Shown: in pieces, positions 21,380-29,769 of the stretch
Layout of the letters: every line of letters starts with the position of its first letter
Position numbering within the stretch: the stretch's first letter is position 1
Assembly (NCBI RefSeq): GCF_027244095.1
Contig: NC_069657.1
Coordinates: 411,833,063-411,897,062, forward strand
Reading direction: 5' to 3'
DNA from: Hemicordylus capensis
Taxonomy: Eukaryota > Chordata > Lepidosauria > Squamata > Cordylidae
Length of the DNA: 64,000 nucleotides
The notes under the pieces: model-generated
The model's input: only the letters and a program-made list of their open reading frames with translations
Database searches by the model: none
Told to the model about the DNA's origin: nothing
Program-made: the position numbers and the translations under genes

Positions 21380-23244
21380 ATCCATAGCACAGTTGTGATA
21401 CTAACATAATTCTTGTATTGTAGGTTATTGAAGTATGCTTTACCTCTTCCTTTTGACAAAAATGAAATTTTAAGGTGCTGAGAGATTGAGGGAGTTGCAA
21501 AATAAAGAAGGCCAAGGCACCTCTTAGCGGTGTCCACAGTGTCCACACATTGGCGTGGTGTTCAGTGGAAGGGTGAAGAGTCAGTGGGTGAAGAGGATGA
21601 AGTGCATAGTGGCTTCTCATTACAGCATTAGTTGGGCCAGAGTAAATTGGGAGGATGATTTTGTCTTCATGCACCACAATTGGCACACCATCCTGCGGAC
21701 AGAACAGATAACTGAGATATTAACTTGGCAAATGAGCACTTGGCCTTTGGATGAATGCTGCTATTTGTCAGCATTTCCACTCAATAGACCGCCACAGTTC
21801 TTATGAGACTGTTTTAGATATTAAGATCTGGCTTTTATTTCCACAAAATTGCCATCACATCTCTCCAGGCTTCTCCTTGGAACAATGCCATGGAAGGAGG
21901 TTACTTCCAGATGTAGGATAACCTTGTTAGATTACTTGCTCCACGATACAGAGCAAGTGATACTTGCTTCACATTATAGTGTAACCACACTGGAAAAAGT
22001 ATTGCCCTTAATCTTGCTAAACTTTGAGATGAGGAGTATTTGAGGTCTGGGCATGCTCAGTGGAATTCTTGAGGACTTTCTCTCCTCTCTGCACAGCAGA
22101 ATCCCATGCTGTATTGTAAAATGCTTTTAAATGTCTGTAGGTTACAAAAGCAGTTTTCCAGACAACCATAGACTCTGCTGTTCAAGAAGCACAAGGCCAA
22201 AGCACATGCGGAGGCCAAACCGAAGGCTAGGATCTCCCTGACATGCCTCAAACAAGCAGCAGCAACCACTTGTCTAAAAAGTCATGCTGTACTTACTGCT
22301 GTCTTTCTGAGAAAAGTGTTGGGTCATTAGGGATCTAAAAGTATGATTATTCTGCAAACCTGAACCAGTTAACAGACCATGGAATAGCAGCTCACATCCC
22401 GGCTAGAGCTTGATTCAGACATTATGCTGTCCACTTGTACAGAAGTCTGTACACTCATACTTGTGTTTGTGTGAATGACTGTATCTGGGTTCATCTTAAA
22501 ACTGAACCCTGATACTGGCCCTTCAAATGCATGGTACAGATAGGAAGTGGACTTCCATCCTTGTGTTCAGCATAACATGTGAATGACTCATTCGAGTGTT
22601 GGACATAATGTGTGAATGGGCCTTAGGTTCCTCAGTAATACTACTCAGGAGTTACTCTAAAGGACTACCTAATTTCAGCAGGACTTCAGCTGTATAATTT
22701 AGTCAGGATGTCATTTTATGAATTTGCTGAGATGTGAGATCTCCTAATTAGAGAGCAGCAGTCCCCGGGCTTCATTAAGGGAAAGCCATGATAGTAACTT
22801 GCTCAGTTTGTGCAGGAGGTATGTTGTTTCTTGCTTTGGATCGATATAGTACCTACTGTATGTATGTAAGCTAATGGCATTGAATAGTGAAATAACATCT
22901 TTTGTACAGCCAAATGTATTGGAGAATCTGAGCAGGTTACATTAAATCAATGAAATGGAGGCTAAACAAAAGAACTGAATAAAGTGTGGTTTTCTGCTTT
23001 GTATAAAGCCATGGATGTAAATCAAATTTTAACGGGCTGATAGTGCTCAGTGGTTTTGCATTTTCTCCTTTTAATGTATGTTCCAATAATCCTCATGCGA
23101 TTTCTTTCTTTCTTTTTTTGGTCTCTAGATTGCAAATATTTTAAATACGTCACTCGACAAGGTTGCAGAGCAAAAAAGAAAAAGTTCAAAATGCTGAAGA
23201 AATTTGTGAAAGAACACAGCTGGGTCAACTTGAGACTGAAGTAA
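8022..23244 (+). CDS. TAF1A: TAF1A: TATA-box-binding-protein-associated factor, RNA polymerase I, subunit A
   Basis: TAF1A (TAFI48) is a subunit of SL1/TIF-IB, which with TBP, TAF1B, TAF1C and TAF1D places RNA polymerase I on the rDNA promoter in the nucleolus. Coding exons: 8022-8160, 9766-9935, 10286-10399, 11704-11902, 13110-13240, 14791-14949, 17419-17485, 18737-18860, 19785-19945 and 23129-23244. They sum to 1380 nt, or 459 residues (human, from memory, 450). All junctions are GT-AG and phases join in frame. Diagnostic stretches, compared with the human protein from memory, are TPGVWDPFVMAYVD (about 238-251), NEYAYNPKFPPNPNAH in exon 7, FEMLDFAG in exon 9 and ARKDWWPAFHFSRYLAK in exon 10. 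No catalytic site is expected; the protein is helical and repeat-like. The C-terminus is lysine-rich. The first ATG after the exon 2 acceptor was taken as start. The N-terminal 45 residues are poorly conserved. Confidence 0.96.
8161..9765. other. TAF1A intron 2, mostly unique
   Basis: Has an AAGC/GCAA simple repeat at about 8240-8270. Otherwise no recognised element. Confidence 0.4.
9766..9935 (+). CDS. TAF1A: TAF1A exon 3
   Basis: Acceptor GTCGTTGCAG, donor GAG|GTAAGT. Encodes CIQDALLCGQWQRGAELM, matching the human region with a QW pair, and ends APE like human. Enters phase 1, leaves phase 0. The open frame also runs upstream into the intron, but phase fixes the start. Confidence 0.9.
10286..10399 (+). 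CDS. TAF1A: TAF1A exon 4
   Basis: Acceptor CCACGACAG, donor AAG|GTGAGG. Encodes 38 residues including EILHHHPRSN and FADRMKNLGV, close to human. Phase 0 at both ends. Confidence 0.92.
10885..11460 (-). repeat. LINE-like 3'-tail repeat split by a 5S SINE
   Basis: Recurrent repeat of this window. On the minus strand it reads ATTGTGAGCCCTTTGGGG, then AAACCGCTTTGG, then AAAGTGGTATATAAATATT and GTT repeats. Left part about 10885-11090, right part about 11381-11460. Other copies: 17945, 31160, 38765, 47020 and 58390. I infer an L2-like LINE or LINE-tailed SINE, without a firm name. Confidence 0.6.
11091..11380 (+). repeat. 5S rRNA/tRNA composite SINE nested in a LINE-like repeat
   Basis: Full structure: head with AGCTAAGCAGGGTCCG and GAATGGGAGAC, middle ending in CTTCTCCAAG, and the shared tail ending CCTATGTTCC. 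It splits the repeat at 10885-11460, so it is the younger. Confidence 0.8.
11704..11902 (+). CDS. TAF1A: TAF1A exon 5
   Basis: Acceptor TTTGCCCTAG, donor CTCA|GTGAGT. Encodes HVFHLLCNGFLDEAYQNL and GYRGLLDYLKW, a helical-repeat-like region. Leaves phase 1. Confidence 0.92.
12218..12532 (-). repeat. 5S rRNA/tRNA composite SINE, reverse
   Basis: Plus strand opens with the reversed tail (GGAAGCTGCCTTCTGCTGAG) and ends with the head complement GCTTGCTACCACAAGACCAG. Nearly full length, in TAF1A intron 5. Confidence 0.8.
12555..12675 (+). repeat. CR1 LINE 3' tail
   Basis: Contains GGATGCTGGACTGGATGGGC, then CTGATCCAACAGGGCTG, the standard 3' end of the CR1 copies here. 5'-truncated. Confidence 0.7.
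13110..13240 (+). CDS. TAF1A: TAF1A exon 6
   Basis: Acceptor TTTTTTCACAG, donor GAT|GTAAGA. Encodes the hallmark TPGVWDPFVMAYVD. Enters phase 1, leaves phase 0. Confidence 0.94.
13338..13425 (+). repeat. L2-like LINE 3' tail
   Basis: GTAAACCGCCCCGAGACGC, then GGGCGGTATACAAATA and an AAAT repeat: the characteristic 3' end of reptile L2-like LINEs. Confidence 0.7.
13466..13726. mobile_element. MITE with GGCTGACATCC-like inverted ends
   Basis: Terminal pair: GGCTGACATCCTGACTAGCAAAG at the left and the complement of CTTTGTTGGTCAGGATGCCA at the right. Inner words such as TTGCACAAG recur. Related copies at 43872 and 55605. Superfamily not assigned. Confidence 0.6.
14080..14185. mobile_element. 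Palindromic hAT-like MITE, diverged
   Basis: Inverted pair CACCCTCCAGATGTTTTTTTGACTACAGCTCCC and its partner GAGAGTTGTAATCC...GTAGGAGGGT. Same arm words as the 4600 family. Confidence 0.6.
14228..14597. mobile_element. Palindromic hAT-like MITE split by a CR1 tail
   Basis: Left arm 14228-14264 (CTGAGTCCCCAGATGTTGTT) and right part 14491-14597 (GATGGGAGTTGTAGTCCAGG...CCAAGTGTGAGACCC). The CR1 3' end at 14265-14490 separates them. Confidence 0.65.
14265..14490 (+). repeat. CR1 LINE 3' end nested in a MITE
   Basis: Starts CAGGTCTGTCAGTGGCTACT and ends GATCCAGCTGGGCTGTTGCTATGTTCTTA. Non-coding 3' part only. Confidence 0.75.
14791..14949 (+). CDS. TAF1A: TAF1A exon 7
   Basis: Acceptor TGTTTCCACAG, donor CAG|GTATAG. 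Encodes 53 residues including EAREVLNEYAYNPKFP, the best conserved part. Phase 0 at both ends. Confidence 0.94.
14995..15440 (-). repeat. L2-like LINE fragment, reverse
   Basis: Left part contains TTTGAAGGCAGCCAGAGATGG and GGCAGCACATTCCA, the complement of the L2 3' coding end also seen at 25290. A hAT MITE (15214-15409) interrupts it. Confidence 0.6.
15214..15409. mobile_element. hAT MITE, 196 bp, CAGTGTYCCCTCT ends
   Basis: Ends CAGTGTCCCCTCTGA and CTTAGAGGGAACACTG are inverted repeats. Flanks TTCCCCAG (15206-15213) and CTCCCCAG (15410-15417) are an 8-bp duplication with one mismatch. Not part of the 4600 family. Confidence 0.8.
15583..15720 (+). repeat. GTAT microsatellite and L2-like tail
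   Basis: (GTAT)n at about 15583-15622, followed by TTAACCTCCCAGAGATGAAAG and an AATG/AAAT tail, an L2-like 3' end. Confidence 0.6.
15785..15900 (-). repeat. CR1-like 3' tail, reverse, diverged
   Basis: Contains TTCATCTAGTCTAGTATCCTGTTTCC, the complement of the CR1 tail (GGAAACAGGATRCTGGACTAGATG). Old copy. Confidence 0.55.
16053..16992. mobile_element. hAT-like element, about 940 bp, CAGTGTTTCTCAACC ends
   Basis: Left end CAGTGTTTCTCAACCACCGG and right end AGTTTGAGAAACACTT are inverted. The subterminal word GCGGTCCTTGA recurs near the right end. No transposase frame is recognised. A palindromic MITE (16624-16763) and an L2-like tail (16800-16875) lie inside. The target duplication is not clear. 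Confidence 0.6.
16624..16763. mobile_element. Palindromic hAT-like MITE
   Basis: Starts TCAGGGGTTCTCAACCTTGGG and ends CCCAAGGTTAAGAACCCCTA, with central inverted arms around the GCCATAATGGCC centre. Confidence 0.75.
17419..17485 (+). CDS. TAF1A: TAF1A exon 8
   Basis: Short exon: acceptor ATCTGCCTAG, donor TCAA|GTAAGA. Encodes ILHQLVPSHELMLEFYTLLK, parallel to human ILYQIVPSHKLMLEFHTLL. Leaves phase 1. Confidence 0.92.
17486..17944. other. TAF1A intron 8, first part, nothing recognised
   Basis: No open frame or repeat family is recognised. Confidence 0.4.
17945..18200 (-). repeat. LINE-like 3'-tail repeat, reverse
   Basis: Same family as 10885-11460: AAATATGTATATACCGCTTTT, then AAGGGCTCACAATCTG and ATGCCTCTTGGCTCAGTTAG. 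Confidence 0.6.
18737..18860 (+). CDS. TAF1A: TAF1A exon 9
   Basis: Acceptor GTGATTGCAG, donor AAAA|GTAAGT. Encodes LEVIFEMLDFAGWKENVNAW. Enters phase 1, leaves phase 2. A CR1 fragment starts about 95 bp downstream. Confidence 0.92.
18955..19725 (+). repeat. CR1 LINE, 3' 0.77 kb
   Basis: Encodes the last part of the CR1 ORF2 protein (LEYCVQFRSPYLKKDIVELE, then NTRTRDHPMKLIARKFRTN and INLWNSLPQDV). Its non-coding tail has GGATTCTGGACTAGATGGGC and GATCCAGCAGGGCTG. It starts at GTATGTCAAGATGTGCGGC, so it is 5'-truncated, and lies in TAF1A intron 9. A small coding deletion relative to the 40794 copy is visible near 19285. Confidence 0.85.
19785..19945 (+). CDS. TAF1A: TAF1A exon 10
   Basis: Acceptor TTCTTCCCAG, donor AAAAG|GTAATT. 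Encodes ARKDWWPAFHFSRYLAK and LACEKILVAGILLGK, both closely matching human. Leaves phase 1. Confidence 0.93.
20145..20350 (-). repeat. LINE 3'-end fragment, reverse
   Basis: Has AAAGAGCCTTACAAAAGTAC and TTCAGCAAAGGCCTTCAAATGCC, resembling the complement of a LINE 3' end. Family uncertain. Confidence 0.4.
20690..20822. mobile_element. Palindromic hAT-like MITE
   Basis: Inverted arms GCCTACAATTCCCATAATCCC and GGGGATTATGGGAACTGTAGTCC flank TGGCCATGGTGGC. Ends are diverged. Confidence 0.7.
21128..21331. mobile_element. Short hAT-type element (TAGGG family), 204 bp
   Basis: Ends TAGGGATGTGCAG and GCACACCCCTA. Perfect 8-bp duplication ATCCAGAG (21120-21127 and 21332-21339). Interior is rich in AACTGGTTTGA-like words read in both directions. 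A GA microsatellite follows immediately. Confidence 0.88.
21335..21377. repeat. GA microsatellite
   Basis: Uninterrupted (GA)n run of about 40 bp. It starts inside the target-site duplication of the hAT element on its left. Confidence 0.9.
22410..22625. mobile_element. MITE family with CAGACATTATG ends
   Basis: Left TTCAGACATTATG, right CATAATGTGTGAATGGGCC, with internal TGTACACTCATAC. Other copies at 35693, 36862/37319 and 61027. Transposon class not determined. Confidence 0.6.
23129..23244 (+). CDS. TAF1A: TAF1A exon 11 (last) with stop
   Basis: Acceptor TTTGGTCTCTAG; stop TAA at 23242-23244. Encodes a Lys/Arg-rich end (CKYFKYVTRQGCRAKKKKF...). The preceding 3.2-kb intron holds a hAT foldback and a GA microsatellite. 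Confidence 0.9.
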
Positions 23245-23450
23245 TCAAGTGTCAGACAGACAGGGGTCAAAAGTGCCTTTTTCAATATAGGCTAGATTTA
23301 TTTGTCTAGATTGTATGATTATCTCTCTTTCTCCCCTCCCCACCTCCCCTCTGCCCCATTCATGTATAGATTCCTGCTGCAAAGAGTTACTGCAGAGCAA
23401 AAACCTTGTACATAAATCTCAACCATTTTTGTATTGAATTCCTATTTTGT

Positions 23451-23504
23451 AATAAATCAGTGGGAAGGAGGTGTTGCCCCATTTTGAGTTATTGCTAAAA
23501 TAAA
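23451..23504 (+). terminator. TAF1A: TAF1A poly(A) signals
   Basis: Two AATAAA hexamers at 23451-23456 and 23499-23504, about 200-260 bp after the stop. Which is used cannot be told from sequence; the 3' UTR would be roughly 0.25 kb. Confidence 0.65.
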
Positions 23505-23944
23505 AGTTCAGGAATGAAGCTTTAACAGGAAACAGGTTTTATCATTCATACTTCAAAGTCTCTATATTAAACATTTTAAATGTCTTCTTCAAGAGAAGTG
23601 TGTGCAGGGAGAGGAGAGAGAGAGAGAGTTCCACACATAGTATAAATGCAGCTTGCATCCCCAATGCAAAGTGTTAGGGGATTGTCCATGCCTCTCCATT
23701 CTGTTGCCTTGCCATGTTTTCCAACCTACCACTGCAGATCTCAACATCACCCTTCAAGGATTGTTGAAGGTTTGGAAGGGGAAAGTTCATCATTTCTGCA
23801 TTCTGTGAGAACTGTGATTTGGCTTGCTAGCTGCATACAAGACTGACTTCCATATTGCAAATGTAGTAGGGGTTGTTTGTTTTTTTTAAAAGGCATTAAA
23901 TGACTCAATTTTTAGACTTCTTTGATCATCAGGACATCTTGGAT

Positions 23945-24180
23945 TTTAAACATACATATAAACTCCTGGCGACCACAGAGCCCTGTGGTTGTCTTTGGTA
24001 GGAGGGGTTTACCATTGTCATCTCCCGCACAGTATGAGATGATGCCTTTCAGCATCTTCCTATATCGCTGCTGCCCAATATAGATGTTTCCCATAGTCTG
24101 GGAAACATACCAGCGGGAATTCGAACTGGCAACCTCTGGCTTGCAAGTCAAGTCATTTCCCACTGCACTATTAGGTGGTT
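23945..24180 (-). repeat. Sauria-type tRNA SINE, reverse
   Basis: Plus strand shows the reversed 3' part (CGACCACAGAGCCCTGTGG), GATGCCTTTCAGCATCTTCC, and the complement of the tRNA B-box (GGAATTCGAACTGG). Intergenic, 0.4 kb after TAF1A. Confidence 0.8.
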
Positions 24181-24224
24181 ATCTATCCATCCATCCATCC
24201 ATCCATCCATCCATCCATCCATCC
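24180..24224. repeat. ATCC microsatellite
   Basis: (ATCC)n run of about 40 bp directly after the reverse Sauria SINE. Confidence 0.9.
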
Positions 24225-24269
24225 ACACACACCCTACAAAGGTTGGGGTGTTTTATCTTTTGTGGAAGT

Positions 24270-24508
24270 ATCTTATAGAGGCTTCTGGCAGACTTTAAAA
24301 AGCAGATTTAGAGAAATGCATAGAGGTCTGTCAATGGCTATTGGTAATGATGGCTTTATGGAACTTCCCTGTTCAGAAGCAGAATATCACTGAATGGGGA
24401 GCAATAGCAAGGGAGGGCTGTTGTCATCATGCTCTGCTTATCAGCTTCCCAAAGGGATCTGGTTAGCCACCACAGGAAGTGGGATGCTGGTCTAGATGGA
24501 TCCAATAA
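24270..24508 (+). repeat. CR1 LINE 3' end, diverged
   Basis: Contains GGTCTGTCAATGGCTATTGG and GGGATGCTGGTCTAGATGG. An older copy; the next SINE sits where the CR1 tail should continue. Confidence 0.6.
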
Positions 24509-24509
24509 T

Positions 24510-24692
24510 GGGGCCTTAACTCAATGGTAGAGCATCTGCTTTGCATGCAGAGGGTCTCGGGCTCAATCCCGGGTAGGACTGGGAGAGACAATTGCCTGAA
24601 ATCTTGGAGAGCTGCTGCCAGTCAATGTAGACAATACTAAGCTAGTTGGACCAATGGTTGACACAGTAGAAGGCAGTTTCCTATGTTCATAT
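24510..24692 (+). repeat. tRNA-type SINE
   Basis: tRNA-like head with CTCAATGGTAGAGCATCTGC (A-box region) and GGCTCAATCC (B-box region), then the shared tail (GAGAGCTGCTGCCAGTCAATG and AAGGCAGTTTCCTATG). It lacks a 5S head. The acceptor stem does not pair, so it is not a tRNA gene. Confidence 0.75.
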
Positions 24693-25289
24693 GATATTTT
24701 GTCCTGCAGCACTTATGTTCAGAGTGGAGCCCAATAATTGTTAGATAATAGGTTGGTTCTCACAATCCTAATTTGGGGTAGGAGTCCCATCCTACCCTAC
24801 TTCGAGAGCTGTGTGTGCTGCAGTTTTCCAATTGGGAGTAACAAGGTAGGCGCAGGAGAGAGAGATCGTCTGTGAAGCAGCAGCTCAGCAACTGTACCCA
24901 GCTCTTTAGGGAGATAGGACAAAAACCCCTCTGACCCAGCTACAATCACTTCCCTTCCTACCTTTTTACTCACAAATGGAAAACGAGAGTGCACATAGCT
25001 GCTGGACTATGGTTGGGTCGGGTCGGGTCTCCTATCCTAATTAGGATCACTGTCTGTTCCCCTGTGTCCATTCCTAACAACTTCGCAATGCCTGGACTGA
25101 TTTGGATTACATTTGGTACAGTTGTAGTGCCGCAGGGGCACCTCAATGGCATATTTTGCCAGGGGGAAAGGGAGAGTCTATCTATCTCCCACCCAGTGCT
25201 GCCTGGAGTGAGAGACCAGGTGGGTGCTGGGGTTACTTCTGCTGTTGCCTGCCTGCTTTTGCTCCCCCTGTGGGGCTGCAGCCTCAGGT

Positions 25290-25860
25290 CAACATCGTGG
25301 GAAGTGTGGGCAGGCCTTATAAAACCCTGAATGGCTTAGGCCCTGGGTATCTAAGAGGGCATCTTCTTAATTATGAGCCCAACCACCCATTGAGGTCATC
25401 TGAGGAGGTCTGTCTCCAGTTACCGCCAACCTGTTTGGTGGCTACACAGAGACGGCCCTTCTCAGTTGCTGCCCCGAGATTGTGGAATGCGCTCCCTGCT
25501 GAGATACAATCCTCCCCATCTCTGGCAGCTTTAAAAAAAACACACACACCTGAAAACCCATCTTTTCACCCAAGCTTTCTCAGCTTCCTAAATTTTTTAG
25601 GTTTTAATTTCTGGTTTATTTTAAAATTCAAAACCAAATTTTGGGGTTTTTAATAACTGTAATTGTTTAATTGTTGTTTTAAATTTTTTTAAATTGTTAA
25701 TTGTTATGATGTTTTTAAAATTTGTTTTAGCTCTTTACTGTTTTAGTGGTTTGTTTTAATTGTAAACCGCCCTGAGCCATTTTGGAAGGGCGGTATACAA
25801 ATCAAATCAAATCAAATCAAGCAATCAATAAATAAAATATTTTGTGATGACGTCCTCCAC
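25290..25860 (+). repeat. L2 LINE 3' end
   Basis: Encodes the end of L2 ORF2 (YKTLNGLGPGYLRGHLLNYE, LRSSEEV, APRLWNALPAEIQ), then an AT-rich 3' UTR with GTAAACCGCCCTGAGCC, GGCGGTATACAAATC and an AATCA repeat. The sequences on either side (about 25010-25190 and 25900-26130) share CCTGGAC and TGGTACAG-like words, suggesting it landed in an older unnamed repeat. Confidence 0.8.
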
Positions 25861-26209
25861 TCCTATTCAAGGAGGAGGACATTTGAACGTCTGAGGTGGA
25901 AGTGGACTAAGTTGTGACCCGCAAACCCATATGCACCAATCTTGGTATACAGGTTAAGATTATGGAGGATGTTAAACCTTGATATCTCATGAATGAATTC
26001 CATAACCCATTTCAAGATGGCGAGTGTGTGTTTGTATGTGTCCCCCCACCCCAAATAACACCTTATTAAAGCCTGGACCAGTTTACAGGTAGGTCAAATT
26101 TAGTACAGCTGGATATTTCAGTGGCATGTTTTGCAATGCCGTCATTATGTCATTGCCATCCTCCACCTATGCATCATACACCCTGTTCTTACAGAAGAGG
26201 CTCTGGCGA

Positions 26210-29150
26210 CTGCTGTTTCACTGTACCCTGCATATTACATTTGGTGTTTAACAACATAAAGTGCATGAATATGAAGATGGTAATTATCAGTTAAAATTAG
26301 AGTGAAAGGAAAGTAGGTGGGTGAGTTTTTACCAGAACTTCTTGCTCTCTTTTTGCTTAAAAAAAAAACAAATTGGAATCGTGTGGTACAAAATGTATTT
26401 TTTTGTATAATCTCTTCATGTGTCTTTAGAAGACATAGGCAGGCTATTTTCTGTTCTAAGCAGTTTGTGTAGCAAACCACCAGAGAGGAAACATGTGTAA
26501 CAGCCCTAATGTATGGTGTGATTTATATGTGATTTAGTTGGGGCAACTTTAAGTCTGCCTGCTGGAGGGCTGAAGGCGGCTTGTTCTGGTACTAATTGAC
26601 TTGGAAATACTTATGTCAAACCAGAGGGATTGGTCATCATGCGGCTGGTGCACTATTTTCAGCTTGGCAGAAGGTCTGGCAGAAAGTCGGCAGGCAGAGC
26701 TGAGCTTCGTGTTCTTTGCACTGGGGTTTATTTTCTCAAAATTCTACATAAATTATGAACTTTAAAGACCTTTGCACAACTTTTTCTGCTTGTGTTAATC
26801 ATGAGCATGACATTCTTCAGGGTTCTGCAGCTTTGCCCTGCTGCCTTATTACTGCATGCCCAATACTTGCTGTTAAGATTCCACCAGGCAGGTGGAATCT
26901 GCCCATCTCCTTGCACCAAATCTTTCTAACCATGACATCTAGCATAAGGCTCTTCTCTAAACTTGAAAGTGGGGAATTAGGATATCACATTCTTGCCCCA
27001 AATACCATATGCCAGACTTACCAGATGGCAGCATGCAATATGGACACAAAATGCTTTCTTCACTGTGGAATTTATTAATTACTACAAAGCTGATTCATAT
27101 AAAAATGGATCAATGGCACAGGAAATTGTAGCTCTCCCACATAATGTCTGGTTTGACCCTTAAAGTGTCAAAATTATTCCCCACCCCGCACCGACAAAAG
27201 AAACCCTGATTCAGTAAATTGAATTGATAGGAGGATTTCAAATCAAAGCTTTTTGTGGTTCCCATTAGCAAAAGGGAAGATTAGCAAAATTGCAGACTGC
27301 TCTTTGCTATACACTGACATTTACGAAGTGTTTCCTCTGCACTTAATCTTATGCTGGCACTCTGGTTACAATGCACTGGGTGAAACCCTCCAAAAGCTTT
27401 GGCTACACAAAACAGCCTCATTCTCACGTAACATGAAACTGCAGGGGAAGGGGCCTCTGGTTTTGGAAACTACATCTGAATGCGGGCATCTGTAGTTTCA
27501 TAAAGGAATGGACCTGCGGCTTCCCTCCTGAAACTGTCTTTTGTACTATCTGTTTGTAATGAAGTCCACCGCCTGGACCTCCTGGTTTCTCAGTGCCACC
27601 ATTATGTCCGAATGCTGGCACCACAGTCTCCCCCTTCTGCAACCAGAATTGAGGGAGGAAACACCTCTCTCTCTGGCTGCTATTGGCTGCCAGGGCTGTC
27701 CTTCATTAAAGAAGGAAGCCCCGGCAGCCAGTTCGGAGGGGAACTGCAGAGAGGGAGCTCTCTGTTTTATCTGAATGTGGACGGGAGGGTGGGGCGTGGG
27801 GTGCAGAACCGTGGGGCCATTGGCCCGGCTGTTCTGCGTTCTGTCTGAAGGCAGCCAATGTTAATCATCCTATCCAGCCTACATAACATTTCCTAGCATT
27901 GAACTTTTCTTGCAAAAGTGTTGCAATAGCAGTAGCCATTCTGGAGAGCCATGGACTTCATGTGGTTCTTGATTTTGGACAGATGCAGAGGCACCATGAA
28001 GAGGATGTCTAGACTTTGAAATGGCAGCCTAGAGACTTTCAGTGGATGATGGTGCAAGATAAAGAGCTGCTGTTACACAGAAGTGGAGCTCTCCAGTGAT
28101 CAGACACCAACATGTTTCCCTTAGTTATGGAATATGAAAGAAAGATAATGCAGCAAAGTATTGAGAGTGGGCAGGAGGCAGTTTGGGCATATAGGTATTC
28201 CTAAATGCTTCTGCTGTATAATTGAGCCACAAACATATGATTGACTTCCTGTGAATTGGGGATTACTTTAAGGGGCAGCCGCACTCCTCTCCCAAATATT
28301 TCCTGCTCCCCCATCCACCAAATTGGAACTTTACAGCAAAGTGCCAGACAAGACAGTAACAGTCCTATAGCGCAAATTATTTTATAAGGTCTCTGTTGTT
28401 TAAAGAACAACACTCACTCACTCCTCTGCTCCCAAACTAGCAGCAGAAGCCAGTGCAGCCAACTAGGGAGGAGACTTCTCTAGCTTCCAGGGAGTCAGGC
28501 CAACCTCCTAGCTTCCCTTTTAGCAAGGAACTGGGTTGGGTGAGATGAGGTCTGTATGGGGGTGCAGGGTAATCTCCTCTGCAGATTTCAGCTGGCCTGG
28601 TACTGACCTCTTATCCCCACTCTAGTTTTTCTTGCCACATGGTCTTGGACAGGAAGAGAAAACCAGCCTAGAAAGTGGATGGGAAAGTCTGACTGAATGC
28701 AAAAAGACAGTATTTTCTAAGAGGAATCATGCTCATTTTCTGAATGGAGAATAGAAAGCAAACTTTCAAAAATAATAATGTAAATAAGAAAACAAAGTTA
28801 ATTACCTTACTTTACAAATATTCAGTGCAGAGCAGAACCCTTGCTCTGCCAATAACCATCTTCACCACCCATTTGCTCCCCCATACTAGTTGTTCTCAGA
28901 GTCACTCCTGCTGTGAATAAGACAAGGTGCATATATTTAGCTAGGGTTCCTATTGCTTGCTTTCCTGATTCAAGACCCCTTTTAGAAAGCTGAGGTTACT
29001 AGGAAAAAGGAAAGGACAAGTAAGATGGTCTGCTTCTCTGCTGGCTCTTCTGATCTTGCGAAGAGGGGTCTCTGCCCCTTCCCCATTTCTGCCAGTTCCA
29101 CAAAAGAGCAGTGATCTATAGTAGCTTGGGGCAAGTGCTCTTGGGTGTAA
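26210..29150. other. Intergenic DNA, no gene recognised
   Basis: No splice-flanked exon of a known family is seen. A GC-richer patch with short open frames at about 27420-27860 has no recognisable product and may be an old transposon. Confidence 0.4.
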
Positions 29151-29375
29151 TATTTACATTTATTTATTACATTTTATATCCCGCTTTTCTTCCAAGGAGC
29201 CCAGAGCGGTGTACTACGTACTTGAGTTTCTCTTCACAACAACCCTGTGAAGTAGGTTAGGCTGAGAGAGAAGTGACAGGCCCAGAGTCACCCGGCTAGT
29301 ATAATGGCTGAATGGGGATTTGAACTCGGGTCTTCCTGGTCCTAGTCCAGCACTCTAACCACTACACCACACTGG
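29150..29375 (-). repeat. tRNA-derived SINE, MIR/CORE-like, reverse
   Basis: On the minus strand it reads GAGCCAGTGTGGTGTAGTGG, TTAGAGTGCTGGACTAGGAC and GTTCAAATCCCC (B-box-like). The core GTGACTCTGGGCCTGTCACT and an L2-like tail GGCGGGATATAAAA-type sequence follow. Confidence 0.65.
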
Positions 29376-29569
29376 CTCTCTTTTGCTGGTGCATGGAAAA
29401 TTGCATCTCTTCATATATCCCATTGCCAAACTACTGATTAATATAGCTTAAAGTATTTTTGCACCTTACGTTTCAAGTTGTCCTTGTTTCAATCAGTTTG
29501 TGTCAGGAATATAAAACCTGCATTGACTGGAGTGCTCATTCGCATTATACATGCCTCTCTTTTGAGGTT

Positions 29570-29692
29570 CCCAACCCTGGGTTTGGCTACGACTTGCATC
29601 ATTACAAGCTACAATGACTTTAGCCGTTTGGGGATGATGGAAGTTGTAGTCCAATAACATCTGGCAGGGAGGACCCCAGGTTGGGAGATAAG
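29570..29692. mobile_element. Palindromic hAT-like MITE
   Basis: Inverted arms AACCCTGGGTTTGGCTACGACTTGCATCAT and GATGGAAGTTGTAGTCCAATAAC...CCCCAGGTTGGG. Diverged copy. Confidence 0.6.
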
Positions 29693-29769
29693 CAACAACC
29701 TAGGCCCAGTGCAGATGTAACATGCCAGATCTCCTAACCATGCTTAATGTTCTGCAGGTGTATGTATTC

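Noticed and set aside
24180-24224. CRISPR-like array
   Set aside because: A plain 4-bp microsatellite; no spacers.
24510-24582. Possible tRNA gene
   Set aside because: A- and B-box-like words are present but acceptor arms do not pair and a SINE tail follows; it is a SINE head.
27420-27860. Possible extra exon or gene in a GC-richer patch
   Set aside because: Short frames in several directions, no known domain or consistent splice sites.
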